A stretch of DNA of 64,000 nt from Streptosporangium subroseum (GTDB lineage Bacteria > Actinomycetota > Actinomycetes > Streptosporangiales > Streptosporangiaceae). A program made the translations under genes and the position numbers. The stretch is from positions 62,001 to 126,000 of the forward strand of contig NZ_FZOD01000015.1 in assembly GCF_900188345.1 (NCBI RefSeq), read 5' to 3'. The notes beneath the pieces were generated by a model. That model was not told where the DNA came from. It saw only the letters and a list, made by a program, of their open reading frames with translations, and searched no databases. The first letter of the stretch is position 1; every line of letters begins with the position of its first letter. This document shows, in pieces, positions 17,919 through 26,107 of the stretch.

Positions 17919-19144
17919 GCATGGTTCGCCGGTCTCCCGACACCCGTCCCGACACCCCGTCCGACGCCCACCTCGGCGCCCCTGCCGACATCCGTCCCGA
18001 CGGTCCGGCCGACGCCCGTCCCGATGCCCCTGCCGAAGGCCGTTCCCGCGGTTTCCTGAACCTCGGGAAGGCCCGGCTCCGCTCCGGCGGAACGGCCCCC
18101 GCGCCTTCCCACCGGACCTTCCGCCTGGCCGCGCCGCCCGTCTCCGGGATCCTGCGACCCCGGCTGATCGCGGTGTGCGCGGCACTCGCCGTCGCCACCT
18201 TCCTGATCCTCTGCTGGGGCGTCTCGACCGGTGACTACCCGATCGGCCTGACCGCGGTCATGAAGGCGCTGGTCGGCTCCGGCGACCCCGGGACCCTGCT
18301 GGTCGTCCGGGAGCTGCGGCTGCCGCGCGCCGTGGTCGGGCTGCTGGTCGGCGTCGCCTTCGGCATCTCCGGCGCGCTGTTCCAGACCATGACGCGCAAC
18401 CCGCTGGCCAGCCCGGACATGATCGGCATCACCGAGGGCGCCGGCACCGCCGTCGTCGCCGGCATCGTGTTCGGCTGGAGCGGCGGCCTCGGCACCCAGA
18501 CGTTCGGGCTGATCGGCGCGCTGGCCACCGCCCTGCTCGTCTACGTGCTGGCCTGGAAGCGCGGTACCACCGGCTACCGGATCGTCCTGGTCGGCATCGG
18601 GGTGTCGTGGATCTGCACCAGCGCCACCGACTACCTGGTGGCCAGGGGCGGGCAGTTCCAGGCGCAGGCCGCGCTCGGCTGGCTGGTCGGCAACCTCAAC
18701 GGCCGCACCTGGGACCAGGTGGTCCCGCTCACCGTCGTCATGGTGGTGCTGGTGCCGGCGGCGCTCATGCTGAGCCGTCTGATGCGTACGCTCCAGCTCG
18801 GCGACGACGTCGCCGCCGGCCTCGGCACCCCCGTGCAACCCGTCCGTCTCGCCCTGCTGCTCACGGGCGTCGGGCTCATCGCCTTCGGCACCGCGGCGGC
18901 CGGCCCGATCGCCTTCGTGGCACTCGCCGCACCGCAGATCGCCCAGCGGCTGGCCCGCACCGCCTGGCCGCCCCCGATCGCCTCGGGACTGGCGGGGGCC
19001 ATGGTCGTCCTCGCCAGCGATCTCATCGCGCGCACAATGATCTCCGGCACGGAACTGCCTGTCGGGATCGTCACCGGCGTCCTCGGGGCGCCGATCCTAC
19101 TCTGGCTGCTCATCCGCGCCAACCGCGCGGGCTCAGGAGGCTGA
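17915..19144 (+). CDS. FecCD-family iron-siderophore ABC permease, subunit 2, with unusual hydrophilic N-terminus
   Basis: The 409-residue protein pairs with the permease just upstream. The FecCD core starts at about residue 85 (RPRLIAVCAALAVATFLIL) and includes GVAFGISGALFQTMTRNPLASPDMIG and AGPIAFVALAAPQIAQRL. The first ~75 residues are an atypical Pro/Asp/Ala-rich tract (RPDTPSDA, RPDGPADA and RPDAPAEG units), built from imperfect tandem repeats and predicted to lie in the cytoplasm. GTG 17915 overlaps the previous stop; ATG 17921 two codons later is the alternative start. Family members normally lack such an extension, so an internal start or a recent repeat expansion are both possible. 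Confidence 0.93.
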   Translation: MSMVRRSPDTRPDTPSDAHLGAPADIRPDGPADARPDAPAEGRSRGFLNLGKARLRSGGTAPAPSHRTFRLAAPPVSGILRPRLIAVCAALAVATFLILCWGVSTGDYPIGLTAVMKALVGSGDPGTLLVVRELRLPRAVVGLLVGVAFGISGALFQTMTRNPLASPDMIGITEGAGTAVVAGIVFGWSGGLGTQTFGLIGALATALLVYVLAWKRGTTGYRIVLVGIGVSWICTSATDYLVARGGQFQAQAALGWLVGNLNGRTWDQVVPLTVVMVVLVPAALMLSRLMRTLQLGDDVAAGLGTPVQPVRLALLLTGVGLIAFGTAAAGPIAFVALAAPQIAQRLARTAWPPPIASGLAGAMVVLASDLIARTMISGTELPVGIVTGVLGAPILLWLLIRANRAGSGG

Positions 19145-19148
19145 ACGC

Positions 19149-19985
19149 ATGTCGACCATCGACCCGGACCTGCGGGCGAGCGGCCTTTCCCTGGCGTACG
19201 ACAACCGGCTGGTCGTGGAGAATCTCGACCTGGTCGTCCCGCCGGGCCGCATCACCGCCATCGTCGGCGCCAACGCCTGCGGCAAGTCCACGCTGCTGCG
19301 GGCCCTGGCCCGGCTTCTCGCCCCACGTCAGGGAAGCGTCCAGCTCGACGGCCGCGCCCTGCAGTCCATCCCGACCAGGGAGCTGGCCCGGCGTCTCGGC
19401 ATCCTGCCGCAGGGGCCGGTGGCCCCGGAGGGGCTGACCGTCATCGATCTGGTCAACCGCGGCCGTTCGCCACATCAGACCTGGTGGCGGCAGTGGTCGA
19501 AGGCCGACGAGCAGGCCGTCCACGGCGCACTGGCCGCCACCGGCATGACCGACCTCGCCAACCGCGCGGTCGACGAGCTGTCCGGCGGGCAGCGCCAGCG
19601 CGCCTGGATCGCCATGGCCGTCGCCCAGGGCACCCCGGTGCTCCTGCTGGACGAGCCGACGACGTATCTCGATCTGGCCCACCAGATCGACGTCCTGGAC
19701 CTGGTCACGGACCTCAACCGGCGTGAGAACCGTACGATCGTGATGGTTCTCCACGACCTCAACCAGGCCTGCCGGTACGCCGACCACGTCATCGCCATGA
19801 AGTCCGGCCGCATCGTCGCCGAGGGCGCCCCGGCCGAGGTCATCACCGCCCGGTCCGTGGAGGAGATCTTCAACCTGCGTTGCCAGATCGCGACGGACCC
19901 GGTCAGCGGCACACCATTGATCATCCCGATGGGCCGCCACCACGACGTCTCCGACGTACAGGCGGTCGCCGGGACGGCCGGCTGA
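19149..19985 (+). CDS. FecE-type iron-siderophore ABC transporter ATPase
   Basis: The 278-residue ATPase powers the two FecCD permeases. Walker A is GANACGKST (40-48), Q-loop Q88, signature LSGGQ (144-148), Walker B LLLDEP (165-170) and H-loop H202. All nucleotide-binding elements are present. It begins 4 nt after the permease stop, so it is the third gene of the same operon. The serine after Walker A and the D-loop (TTYLD) are typical of FecE/FepC proteins. No fourth gene follows: the next 520 bp are non-coding. Confidence 0.96.
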   Translation: MSTIDPDLRASGLSLAYDNRLVVENLDLVVPPGRITAIVGANACGKSTLLRALARLLAPRQGSVQLDGRALQSIPTRELARRLGILPQGPVAPEGLTVIDLVNRGRSPHQTWWRQWSKADEQAVHGALAATGMTDLANRAVDELSGGQRQRAWIAMAVAQGTPVLLLDEPTTYLDLAHQIDVLDLVTDLNRRENRTIVMVLHDLNQACRYADHVIAMKSGRIVAEGAPAEVITARSVEEIFNLRCQIATDPVSGTPLIIPMGRHHDVSDVQAVAGTAG

Positions 19986-20505
19986 GCACCATCCTCACGA
20001 CCGGCCGATACCGCGACGGAAAGGCGGAAAGTGGTAGCGACCGCTTCGGCGGCGCCCGTTCGGGCCCTGCGTCCGGCTAAGGGCCACCGAGTTGAAGGAC
20101 GCGGTACGGCTCACCAGCAGCCAGCTCACGCCCTCCAGCACCCCGACGGCCACGCCGATCAGAGCGCCCCTGCCGACTGCGGCACCGGGCCTCGTCGTCT
20201 CCGTGGAGTAGCGATACGGCCACACGACGCCCCCTCCGCGATCACCTGCCTGCCGGAGCGGAGGCCGAAGCCCAGCCCGGGCTCTGGCCCGCGCGGCTGT
20301 CTTTCCTTGGCCATCCGGGTCGGCATGGAAGCCTGTGAAGCAGTCGGGCCCCAAGAAGACTCCGGGCGGCCGGGATGTCCGTGACGCGAACGGGTAGGGC
20401 CTGCTGACCCCACGATCTACTTATTCCGCCCTCAAAGCCAGCACGAAGGTTGCTACCGCCAAAATCCGGACCCCCCAATATGGGGCGCAACATCGGACAC
20501 CACGT
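19986..20505. other. Intergenic region without a recognised gene
   Basis: This 520-bp gap separates the convergent ATPase and formyltransferase genes. A minus-strand frame at about 20,070-20,200 has a short membrane-like stretch (GALIGVAVGVLEGVSWLLV). I cannot assign it to a family and it may be a relic. I see no siderophore-binding-protein gene here. Confidence 0.5.
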
Positions 20506-21450
20506 TCACGGCCGGGCGGTGAGGTAGCCGCCCATGGTCTGGAAGTAGTCGACTGCCGCGTGCTCCGTGCCGTCCTCGGTGCGCACCCGCTTGACGACCA
20601 GTCCGGGCCACTGTCCGCTCCGGGCGTCCAGTCCGGTGACGACGACCACACCGTCCCCCTCCCGGATGAAGACGCGCCCCGGGGTGCCGCCGTATCGGGC
20701 CTGCGACACCTCCGCCGACACGATCCGGATCCGCTCCCCGCGGTAGTAGGTGAACGCGTTGGGATACGGATCCGACTGGGCGCGCACCAGCCGCTCCAGG
20801 TCCTCCGCCGACCAGTTCCAGTCGATCCGGCCGTCCTCGATCGACCGCTTGTGGAAGAAACTCGCCTTGCTGCGGTCCTGCGGAATCCACTGCGCCCTGC
20901 CGGAGGCGATCAGGTCGAGCGACTCCTGCACGATCGGCTCGATCAGGTCGACCGTCCTGTGGAACAGGTCGGTCACGGTGTCGCCCGGCCCCACCGGCAC
21001 GGCCCGCTGTATCACGATGTCACCCGCGTCCAGCTCGGCGTTCATACGGTGCGCGGTGACGCCGACCTCCTTCTCGCCGTTGATCAGGGCCCAGATCAGC
21101 GGCGAGAAGCCCGCGTACGCGGGCAGCAGCGAATCGTGGATGTTGAGCGTGCCGTGCGGCGGAATGTCGAAGATCTCCGGCGGCAGCCAGGTCCGCCAGT
21201 TGTTGGCGACGATGATGTCCGGCGCCGCGTCACGGAGCGCGCGGAGCAGCGCGTCGTCGGGCCGGGAGCGCAGCAGCACCGGGACACCGTGCTTCTCGGC
21301 GAGCTCCGCGACCGAGTCGTCCCAGATCTTCTCGTAGACGTGGTCGCTCTTGGGGTGGGTGACGACGAGGACCACCTCGTGATCGGAGTCCAGCAGAGCC
21401 TGCAGCGTGCGATGACCCCAGGTCTGGTAGCCAAACATGACGACCCGCAT
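20506..21450 (-). CDS. Formyltransferase for N5-hydroxyornithine (methionyl-tRNA formyltransferase fold)
   Basis: The 314-residue protein has the N10-formyl-tetrahydrofolate transferase fold. Motifs are MRVVMFGYQTWG at the N-terminus, NNWRTWLP near residue 84, N-I-H-D-S-L-L-P near 103-110, and ELDAGD near 139-144 holding the catalytic Asp. A C-terminal OB-like domain follows (YPNAFTYYRGERIRI). In hydroxamate pathways such as coelichelin (CchA) this enzyme formylates N5-hydroxyornithine. The adjacent divergent ornithine hydroxylase supports that role. ATG 21450 is chosen because GAGGAGAGGATCC precedes it; an upstream extension to 21570 would cross the iron box. Iron control is inferred from the box at 21481-21499. 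Confidence 0.92.
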   Translation of the reverse strand: MRVVMFGYQTWGHRTLQALLDSDHEVVLVVTHPKSDHVYEKIWDDSVAELAEKHGVPVLLRSRPDDALLRALRDAAPDIIVANNWRTWLPPEIFDIPPHGTLNIHDSLLPAYAGFSPLIWALINGEKEVGVTAHRMNAELDAGDIVIQRAVPVGPGDTVTDLFHRTVDLIEPIVQESLDLIASGRAQWIPQDRSKASFFHKRSIEDGRIDWNWSAEDLERLVRAQSDPYPNAFTYYRGERIRIVSAEVSQARYGGTPGRVFIREGDGVVVVTGLDARSGQWPGLVVKRVRTEDGTEHAAVDYFQTMGGYLTARP

Positions 21451-21480
21451 GGTGGATCCTCTCCTCGATATGCTTTCTTG

Positions 21481-21499
21481 CAAGGCAAGGCTAACCTTA
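21481..21499. promoter_or_regulatory. Iron box 3 (DmdR/IdeR-type operator)
   Basis: CAAGGCAAGGCTAACCTTA matches the iron-box consensus at 14 of 19 positions with a perfect GGCTAACCT core. It lies between the divergent formyltransferase and hydroxylase genes and can serve both promoters. Confidence 0.85.
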
Positions 21500-21535
21500 T
21501 CTAGGATGTGGCGCGCATAGGGAGGCGATGCCGCG

Positions 21536-22876
21536 GTGGACGACACACTGCACAGTGGTCCGGACAGCATCTACGACATCCTGGGGGTCGGTTTCGGACC
21601 CTCGAATCTGGCGCTGGCCATAGCCGTTGAGGAGCACAATGCGAGGGTTCCGGCCGCGGAGCGGCTCCGGGCCGGGTTCCTGGAGAGGCAGCCGCACTTC
21701 GGCTGGCACCGGGGAATGCTCATCGACGACGCGACGATGCAGGTGCCCTTCCTGAAGGACCTGGTCACCATGCGCGACCCGTCGAGTGACTTCAGCTTCC
21801 TGTGTTACCTGCAGGAGCGCGGCAGGCTGGTGGATTTCCTCAACCAGAAGACCCTCTTCCCGCTACGGGTGGAGTTCCACGACTACTTCGAGTGGGCCGC
21901 CGCCCGGGTGAAGCACCTGGTCGCGTACTCCGCCGAGGTTCTGGCCGTCGAGCCGGTGATGACGGAGGACGGCGAGATCCGCTGGTTCGACGTGATCAGC
22001 CGTGACCCCGCCGACCCTGCCCGCACGATCCTGCGCCGGGCTCGCAACATCTCCGTGGCCACCGGTCTCGAACCCCACCTGCCGCCGGACACCGTTCTCT
22101 CCGACCGGGTCTGGCACACCAGTCAGCTGGTCCCGCGCGTCGCCGAACTGGTCGCCGCGGGCGTCCCGGTGCGCCGCGCCGTCGTGCTCGGCGCCGGGCA
22201 GAGCGCCGCCGAGGCGGTCGACTACCTGCACCGCACCCTCACCGAGACCGAGGTCTGCGCGGTCCACGCCAAATACGGCTACACCCCCGCCGACGACAGC
22301 CCCTTCGCCAACCGAATCTTCGATCCCGAGGCGGTCGACCTCTACTTCAACGCCCCTCCCGGGGTGAAGCAGTCCTTCTTCGACTACCACCGCAGCACCA
22401 ACTACTCGGTGGTCGACATGGACCTCATCCAGTCCCTGTACTCGACCACCTACCGCGAGAAGGTCCAGGGCCGGCAGCGCCTGCGCATTCTCAACGTCTC
22501 CCGCATCCGGGACGTACGCGCCCTGGACGACCGCCTGGACGTCACCGTGGAGTTCCTGCCCACCGGTGAGCGGAAGGTCCTCGCCGTGGACGTCCTCGTC
22601 CACGCCACCGGCTACCGCTCCTCGGACATCGGCGTCATCCTCGGCGACGCGGCCAAGCTCTGCCTGCGCGACGAGGAGGACGCCGTCCGCGTCGGCCGCG
22701 ACCACCGCGTCGAGCTCACCCCCGAGGTCACCGCCGGCATCTATCTTCAGGGCGGCACCGAGCACACCCACGGCATCACCTCCACCCTCCTGTCCACCAC
22801 CGCCATCCGCGCCGGCGAGATCCGCGACTCCCTTCTCGCCGCCCGCGCGTCCACGCTGGCCGACATCCCCGCCTGA
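21536..22876 (+). CDS. L-ornithine N5-monooxygenase
   Basis: The 446-residue flavoprotein is of the SidA/PvdA/IucD family. It hydroxylates the side-chain amine of ornithine using FAD, NADPH and O2, the first step to the hydroxamate groups. Seen are the FAD motif GVGFGPSN (17-24), the NADPH motif GAGQSA (219-224) and the C-terminal ATGY motif (357-360). The FAD motif ends in S-N as expected for this family. Start is GTG at 21536 with GGAGG ten nt upstream. It is divergent from the formyltransferase over iron box 3. A lysine substrate is possible in the family, but the NRPS hydroxyornithine code favours ornithine. Confidence 0.95.
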   Translation: MDDTLHSGPDSIYDILGVGFGPSNLALAIAVEEHNARVPAAERLRAGFLERQPHFGWHRGMLIDDATMQVPFLKDLVTMRDPSSDFSFLCYLQERGRLVDFLNQKTLFPLRVEFHDYFEWAAARVKHLVAYSAEVLAVEPVMTEDGEIRWFDVISRDPADPARTILRRARNISVATGLEPHLPPDTVLSDRVWHTSQLVPRVAELVAAGVPVRRAVVLGAGQSAAEAVDYLHRTLTETEVCAVHAKYGYTPADDSPFANRIFDPEAVDLYFNAPPGVKQSFFDYHRSTNYSVVDMDLIQSLYSTTYREKVQGRQRLRILNVSRIRDVRALDDRLDVTVEFLPTGERKVLAVDVLVHATGYRSSDIGVILGDAAKLCLRDEEDAVRVGRDHRVELTPEVTAGIYLQGGTEHTHGITSTLLSTTAIRAGEIRDSLLAARASTLADIPA

Positions 22877-22919
22877 ACCTTCGCGCGACGGGACGGCACC
22901 GCCGTCCTCGCACGCGGGG

Positions 22920-23627
22920 TCAGTCCCTTCCCTGCCATGTCGTCACGCACGCCTCATTGCCCTCGGCGTCCGCCAGCACCCAGAAGGCGGGCGCCGCGGC
23001 GTCGGACAGCAACACCCCGCCCGCCGCCAGCGTGGCCTCGATGCGATGGGACGCCTCGTCGTGCGGGACCGAGACGTCGAAGTGGATCCGGTTGCGCTGC
23101 GGCCGTGGCGCGTCCATCTGCTGGAACCAGATCGCGGGCCCCTGGCCGACGGGATCGACGAGCGGGTCCTCGTCCCCCGACGCGCCGGCCTCGTCGTCGT
23201 AACCCAGCACCGCCTTCCAGAACGGACGAATGGCGGCGATGTCGAGCGCGTCGATCCCGATCTCAAGGATCTGAACCGACCGCGGCCCCTGAGCGTCGAC
23301 CTCGGGGTCGGTACGCAGCCCGAGGTCGCCCACCGTCGCGGAGATCCGGCCGGCGAGCTCGATCTCGAACGGTGTCACCCGGCCGACGGCGAACGACTGC
23401 AGCGTGAGGACCACCCGATCCCGGCGGACGTCCAACCGCAGGCTTCCTTCGCCGTCGTCACCGGCCGTGGCCACCACGCGCGCGGCGACCTCCGCCGACT
23501 GCGCCAGCGACGCCACGGGCACCGACGCGCACACGGCCCCCAGGACGTAGCGCCACCCCAGATCGCCGACGGCGTCGGAGATCTCCTGCCGGCTCAGTCT
23601 CCTGCCGGTATCCAGATTCTGTGTCAT
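22920..23627 (-). CDS. Pterin-4a-carbinolamine dehydratase-like / glyoxalase (VOC) fusion protein
   Basis: The 235-residue protein has two parts. Residues ~10-105 resemble the pterin dehydratase fold (RLSRQEISDAVGDLGW start, then LRLDVRRDRVVLTLQSF and an alpha-helical end). The usual catalytic histidine cluster is not obvious. Residues ~118-235 are a VOC/Glyoxalase_6-type domain (FWKAVLGY, RIHFDVSVPHDEA, VLADAEGNEACV). Such fusions occur in actinobacteria without a settled function. It is convergent with the hydroxylase gene and separate from the siderophore genes. ATG 23627 has only a weak Shine-Dalgarno. Confidence 0.8.
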   Translation of the reverse strand: MTQNLDTGRRLSRQEISDAVGDLGWRYVLGAVCASVPVASLAQSAEVAARVVATAGDDGEGSLRLDVRRDRVVLTLQSFAVGRVTPFEIELAGRISATVGDLGLRTDPEVDAQGPRSVQILEIGIDALDIAAIRPFWKAVLGYDDEAGASGDEDPLVDPVGQGPAIWFQQMDAPRPQRNRIHFDVSVPHDEASHRIEATLAAGGVLLSDAAAPAFWVLADAEGNEACVTTWQGRD

Positions 23628-23729
23628 CTCGCCATGATCGCAGCGCGAATCCGGGCGCGCGATTTTTCCAGCGGGCCGATGTCACACTTCCGGGCCGCCG
23701 ACCATCTAGATCATGACAAACAAGCCACC

Positions 23730-23760
23730 CGTGATCGGCCGGCGCGACGCCGCCGGCCGT
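23730..23760. other. GC-rich hairpin upstream of the 15-codon frame
   Basis: CGGCCGGCG and GCCGGCCG arms with a short spacer form a strong hairpin immediately upstream of the small open frame at 23787. It could be a terminator-like or translation-affecting structure. Confidence 0.4.
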
Positions 23761-23786
23761 TCAGGGACGACATGAAAGGAGGAACG

Positions 23787-23834
23787 ATGTTCTTCGGACT
23801 TTTCACCTGGTTCCCTGAGGATGACTCGAAGTAG
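23787..23834 (+). CDS. Candidate 15-codon small ORF
   Basis: ATG at 23787 opens a frame M-F-F-G-L-F-T-W-F-P-E-D-D-S-K and ends in TAG. The Shine-Dalgarno AAAGGAGGA six nt upstream is among the strongest in the window. The peptide is aromatic-rich with an acidic tail. An in-frame ATG at 23772 would add five residues but would place the SD inside the gene. A terminator-like hairpin follows at 23893-23926. I recognise no family, and expression is unproven. Confidence 0.4.
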   Translation: MFFGLFTWFPEDDSK

Positions 23835-23892
23835 CGGCACCTTGAGGGCGAGCACTGTCAGCGGCCTCATCTGATCCTCATCTGATGGCCGC

Positions 23893-23926
23893 CCCGTCTC
23901 CTGCGGGAGGGTCCACAGGAGACGGG
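23893..23926. terminator. Stem-loop terminator, probably bidirectional
   Basis: CCCGTCTCCTG pairs perfectly with CAGGAGACGGG (11 bp) around a 12-nt loop. It lies between the small plus-strand frame and the end of the minus-strand hydrolase gene. There is no U-tract, as is common in high-GC actinobacteria. Confidence 0.75.
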
Positions 23927-23953
23927 ACGGGCCCCCAGGGTCGGACGAGACGT

Positions 23954-25078
23954 TCAGGACAGGCGCATGGCCTCGGCGGCCACGGCGTGGCGGAGGTCGC
24001 GGATGCCCGCGCGGCCGCGGAGCGGGTGGACGTTGTTGGTCAGCAGGACGACCGTGAGGGCGCGTACGGGGTCGACGACGAGCGAGGTCCCGGTGAAGCC
24101 GGAGTGGCCGTAGGCGTCGGTCAGCGGGCCGACGATGGCGGGATCGCCGATGCGCACCCCCAGGCCGTGGCGGAAGTCCGCGCCCCTGACGCCCTGGTCG
24201 CGGGTCATCTCGGCGGTCGCGTCCGGGCTCAGGATCGGGGCTCCCCCGGTGCGTATCACCTCGGTGAAACGCACCAGGTCGTCGGCCGTGGAGAAGACGC
24301 CGGCGTGCCCGGCGACCCCGCCCAGGCCGTACGCGGTCTCGTCGTGGACCTCTCCCCGCACGCATCCGGGGCCCGGGCGTTCGGGCTTGTCCTCGGTGGC
24401 GACGGCCCGCGATCGCAGGGATTCGGCGGGCAGGTATCCGGTGTCAGGCAGACCCAGCGGGCCGGCGACCCGGGCTCGCAGCAGCTCGTCCAGGGACGCT
24501 CCCCCGGCGATCTCGGCCACCCGTCCCGCCGTGATCAGTCCGACGTCGGAGTAGAGGTAGCGCTCACCCACCGGGTGGAGGGCCCGCGTCGACAGGATCC
24601 GGTCCATCCGTGAGGCATGGACCTCGGGACCGTCTCCGGGGATCTCCTCGTGGGCCCTGCGTCCGGGCGGCAGGCCCGCGGTGTGGGTGAGCAGGTGCCG
24701 CAGGGTGACCTCCGGGGCACCGGCGTAGCCGGCGGGCAGCCAGGTGGCGACGGGTTCGTCCAGGTCGAGGCGGCCCTCCTCGGTCAGCGACAGGATGACG
24801 GCCGTCGTGAAGAGCTTGGTGATCGACGCGAGGTCGAAGATCGAGTCGCGGCGGACCGGAGGGCGGTCGTCCGCCAGCTCCTCCGAGACCGCCGCGTACC
24901 GTACGGTCTCCCCCACCGCGGCGGCGGCCACCGTGGTCCCGTCCACGGCGATCACGGCGACCGCGGCCGAGCACACGCGCGGCACCGCCGCCGCCAGGAT
25001 CCCTCCGAGCACGGAGGAGGACTCAATGCCCCCGTGAACACCGGGCCTCTCCGACGCCCCCGGCCCGCCGAGCCCCAT
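23954..25078 (-). CDS. Beta-lactamase-fold serine hydrolase (class C/PBP-like)
   Basis: The 374-residue protein carries the serine motif S-I-T-K (in FDLASITKLFTTAV), a tyrosine motif YSDVG, and HSGFTGTS in place of KTG. This is the pattern of the Beta-lactamase/PBP4*/EstB family. There is no clear signal peptide, so it may act in the cytoplasm. ATG 25078 shares one base with the MurQ stop (TGATG), so it is the coupled last gene of that operon. That context suggests action on cell-wall-derived peptides or an amide, but family members also include esterases and the substrate is not shown by sequence. Confidence 0.88.
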   Translation of the reverse strand: MGLGGPGASERPGVHGGIESSSVLGGILAAAVPRVCSAAVAVIAVDGTTVAAAAVGETVRYAAVSEELADDRPPVRRDSIFDLASITKLFTTAVILSLTEEGRLDLDEPVATWLPAGYAGAPEVTLRHLLTHTAGLPPGRRAHEEIPGDGPEVHASRMDRILSTRALHPVGERYLYSDVGLITAGRVAEIAGGASLDELLRARVAGPLGLPDTGYLPAESLRSRAVATEDKPERPGPGCVRGEVHDETAYGLGGVAGHAGVFSTADDLVRFTEVIRTGGAPILSPDATAEMTRDQGVRGADFRHGLGVRIGDPAIVGPLTDAYGHSGFTGTSLVVDPVRALTVVLLTNNVHPLRGRAGIRDLRHAVAAEAMRLS

Positions 25079-25995
25079 CAGGCACCTCGTGCCTTCTCCG
25101 CCTCCAGCGCCGCCTCCAGACGGTCTCCGTGGCTCTCCAGCAGGGCTCGGGCGTCGTCGGCGCCGAGTCCGTACTCGATCATCAGCACCGCGATCTTCAC
25201 GTTCCAGCCGGCCGCCTCCAGCGCGGGGCGGGTGACGGAGAGTCCGGCGCCGGTGATGTCGCCGACCATCCGGGCGGCCCGGTCGGCGAGCTTGGAGTTC
25301 ATCGCCGACACCTCGATCATGGTGTTCCCGTAGGTCCGGCCCAGCCTGACCATCACGATCGTGGAGATCATGTTGAGGACCAGCTTCTGCGCGGTCCCGG
25401 CCTTGAGCCTGGTCGATCCGGTCACCACCTCCGGTCCGACGATCACCTCGATGGGGTGCGTCGCCGCCTCGGAGAGCGGGGTTCCGGCGTTGCACGACAG
25501 TCCCGCGGTCAGGGCTCCGCGACGGCCCGCCTCGGCGAGCGCCCCGAGGACGAACGGCGCCCGGCCGCTGGCGGAGACACCCACCACCGAGTCGAGCGCG
25601 CCCACGCCCCGCTCCGCGATCGCGGCGGCTCCCCCGGCGTGGTCGTCCTCCGCGCCCTCGACCGAGCGGGTCAGCGCGGGCTGGCCGCCCGCGATGATGC
25701 CCTGCACCAGCTCCGGGTCGGTGCCGAAGGTCGGCGGGCATTCGGAGGCGTCCAGTACGGCCAGCCGGCCCGACGTCCCGGCGCCCACGTAGAACAGGCG
25801 TCCCCCCGCCTTCATCCGGGTGACGACGGCGTCGACCGTGGCCGAGATCTCCGGGATCACCAGGGCCACCGCCGCGGGCACCGTGATGTCGGCGGCGTTC
25901 ATCAACCGGGCGACCTGCTCGGTCGAGAGCCGGTCGATCTGGCTGTAGCGCGGATCGCTCTGTTCCGTGGACAGAGCTGCGAGTGAATCAATCAT
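25078..25995 (-). CDS. murQ: N-acetylmuramic acid 6-phosphate etherase
   Basis: The 305-residue cytoplasmic enzyme removes the D-lactyl ether from MurNAc-6-phosphate to give GlcNAc-6-phosphate in cell-wall recycling. The SIS-fold sugar-phosphate loop YVGAGTSGRLAVLDASECPPTFG (69-91) and the VEGAED motif (112-117) contain the two glutamates that correspond to the catalytic pair of E. coli MurQ. Length matches the family. It overlaps the downstream hydrolase by one base. Upstream, after a 112-bp gap, is the GNAT gene of the peptide-transport operon. No RpiR/MurR repressor or MurNAc kinase is adjacent. Confidence 0.96.
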   Translation of the reverse strand: MIDSLAALSTEQSDPRYSQIDRLSTEQVARLMNAADITVPAAVALVIPEISATVDAVVTRMKAGGRLFYVGAGTSGRLAVLDASECPPTFGTDPELVQGIIAGGQPALTRSVEGAEDDHAGGAAAIAERGVGALDSVVGVSASGRAPFVLGALAEAGRRGALTAGLSCNAGTPLSEAATHPIEVIVGPEVVTGSTRLKAGTAQKLVLNMISTIVMVRLGRTYGNTMIEVSAMNSKLADRAARMVGDITGAGLSVTRPALEAAGWNVKIAVLMIEYGLGADDARALLESHGDRLEAALEAEKARGA

Positions 25996-26107
25996 GTCGT
26001 CTCATGTCGCTAATTTTCATATCACACTTCTATTAAGTAGATTATCTTCTATCAGTGAAGCCCCGCCCACCGTGTCGAATCGAACACCTCGGCGGATCCG
26101 GCCGCCA

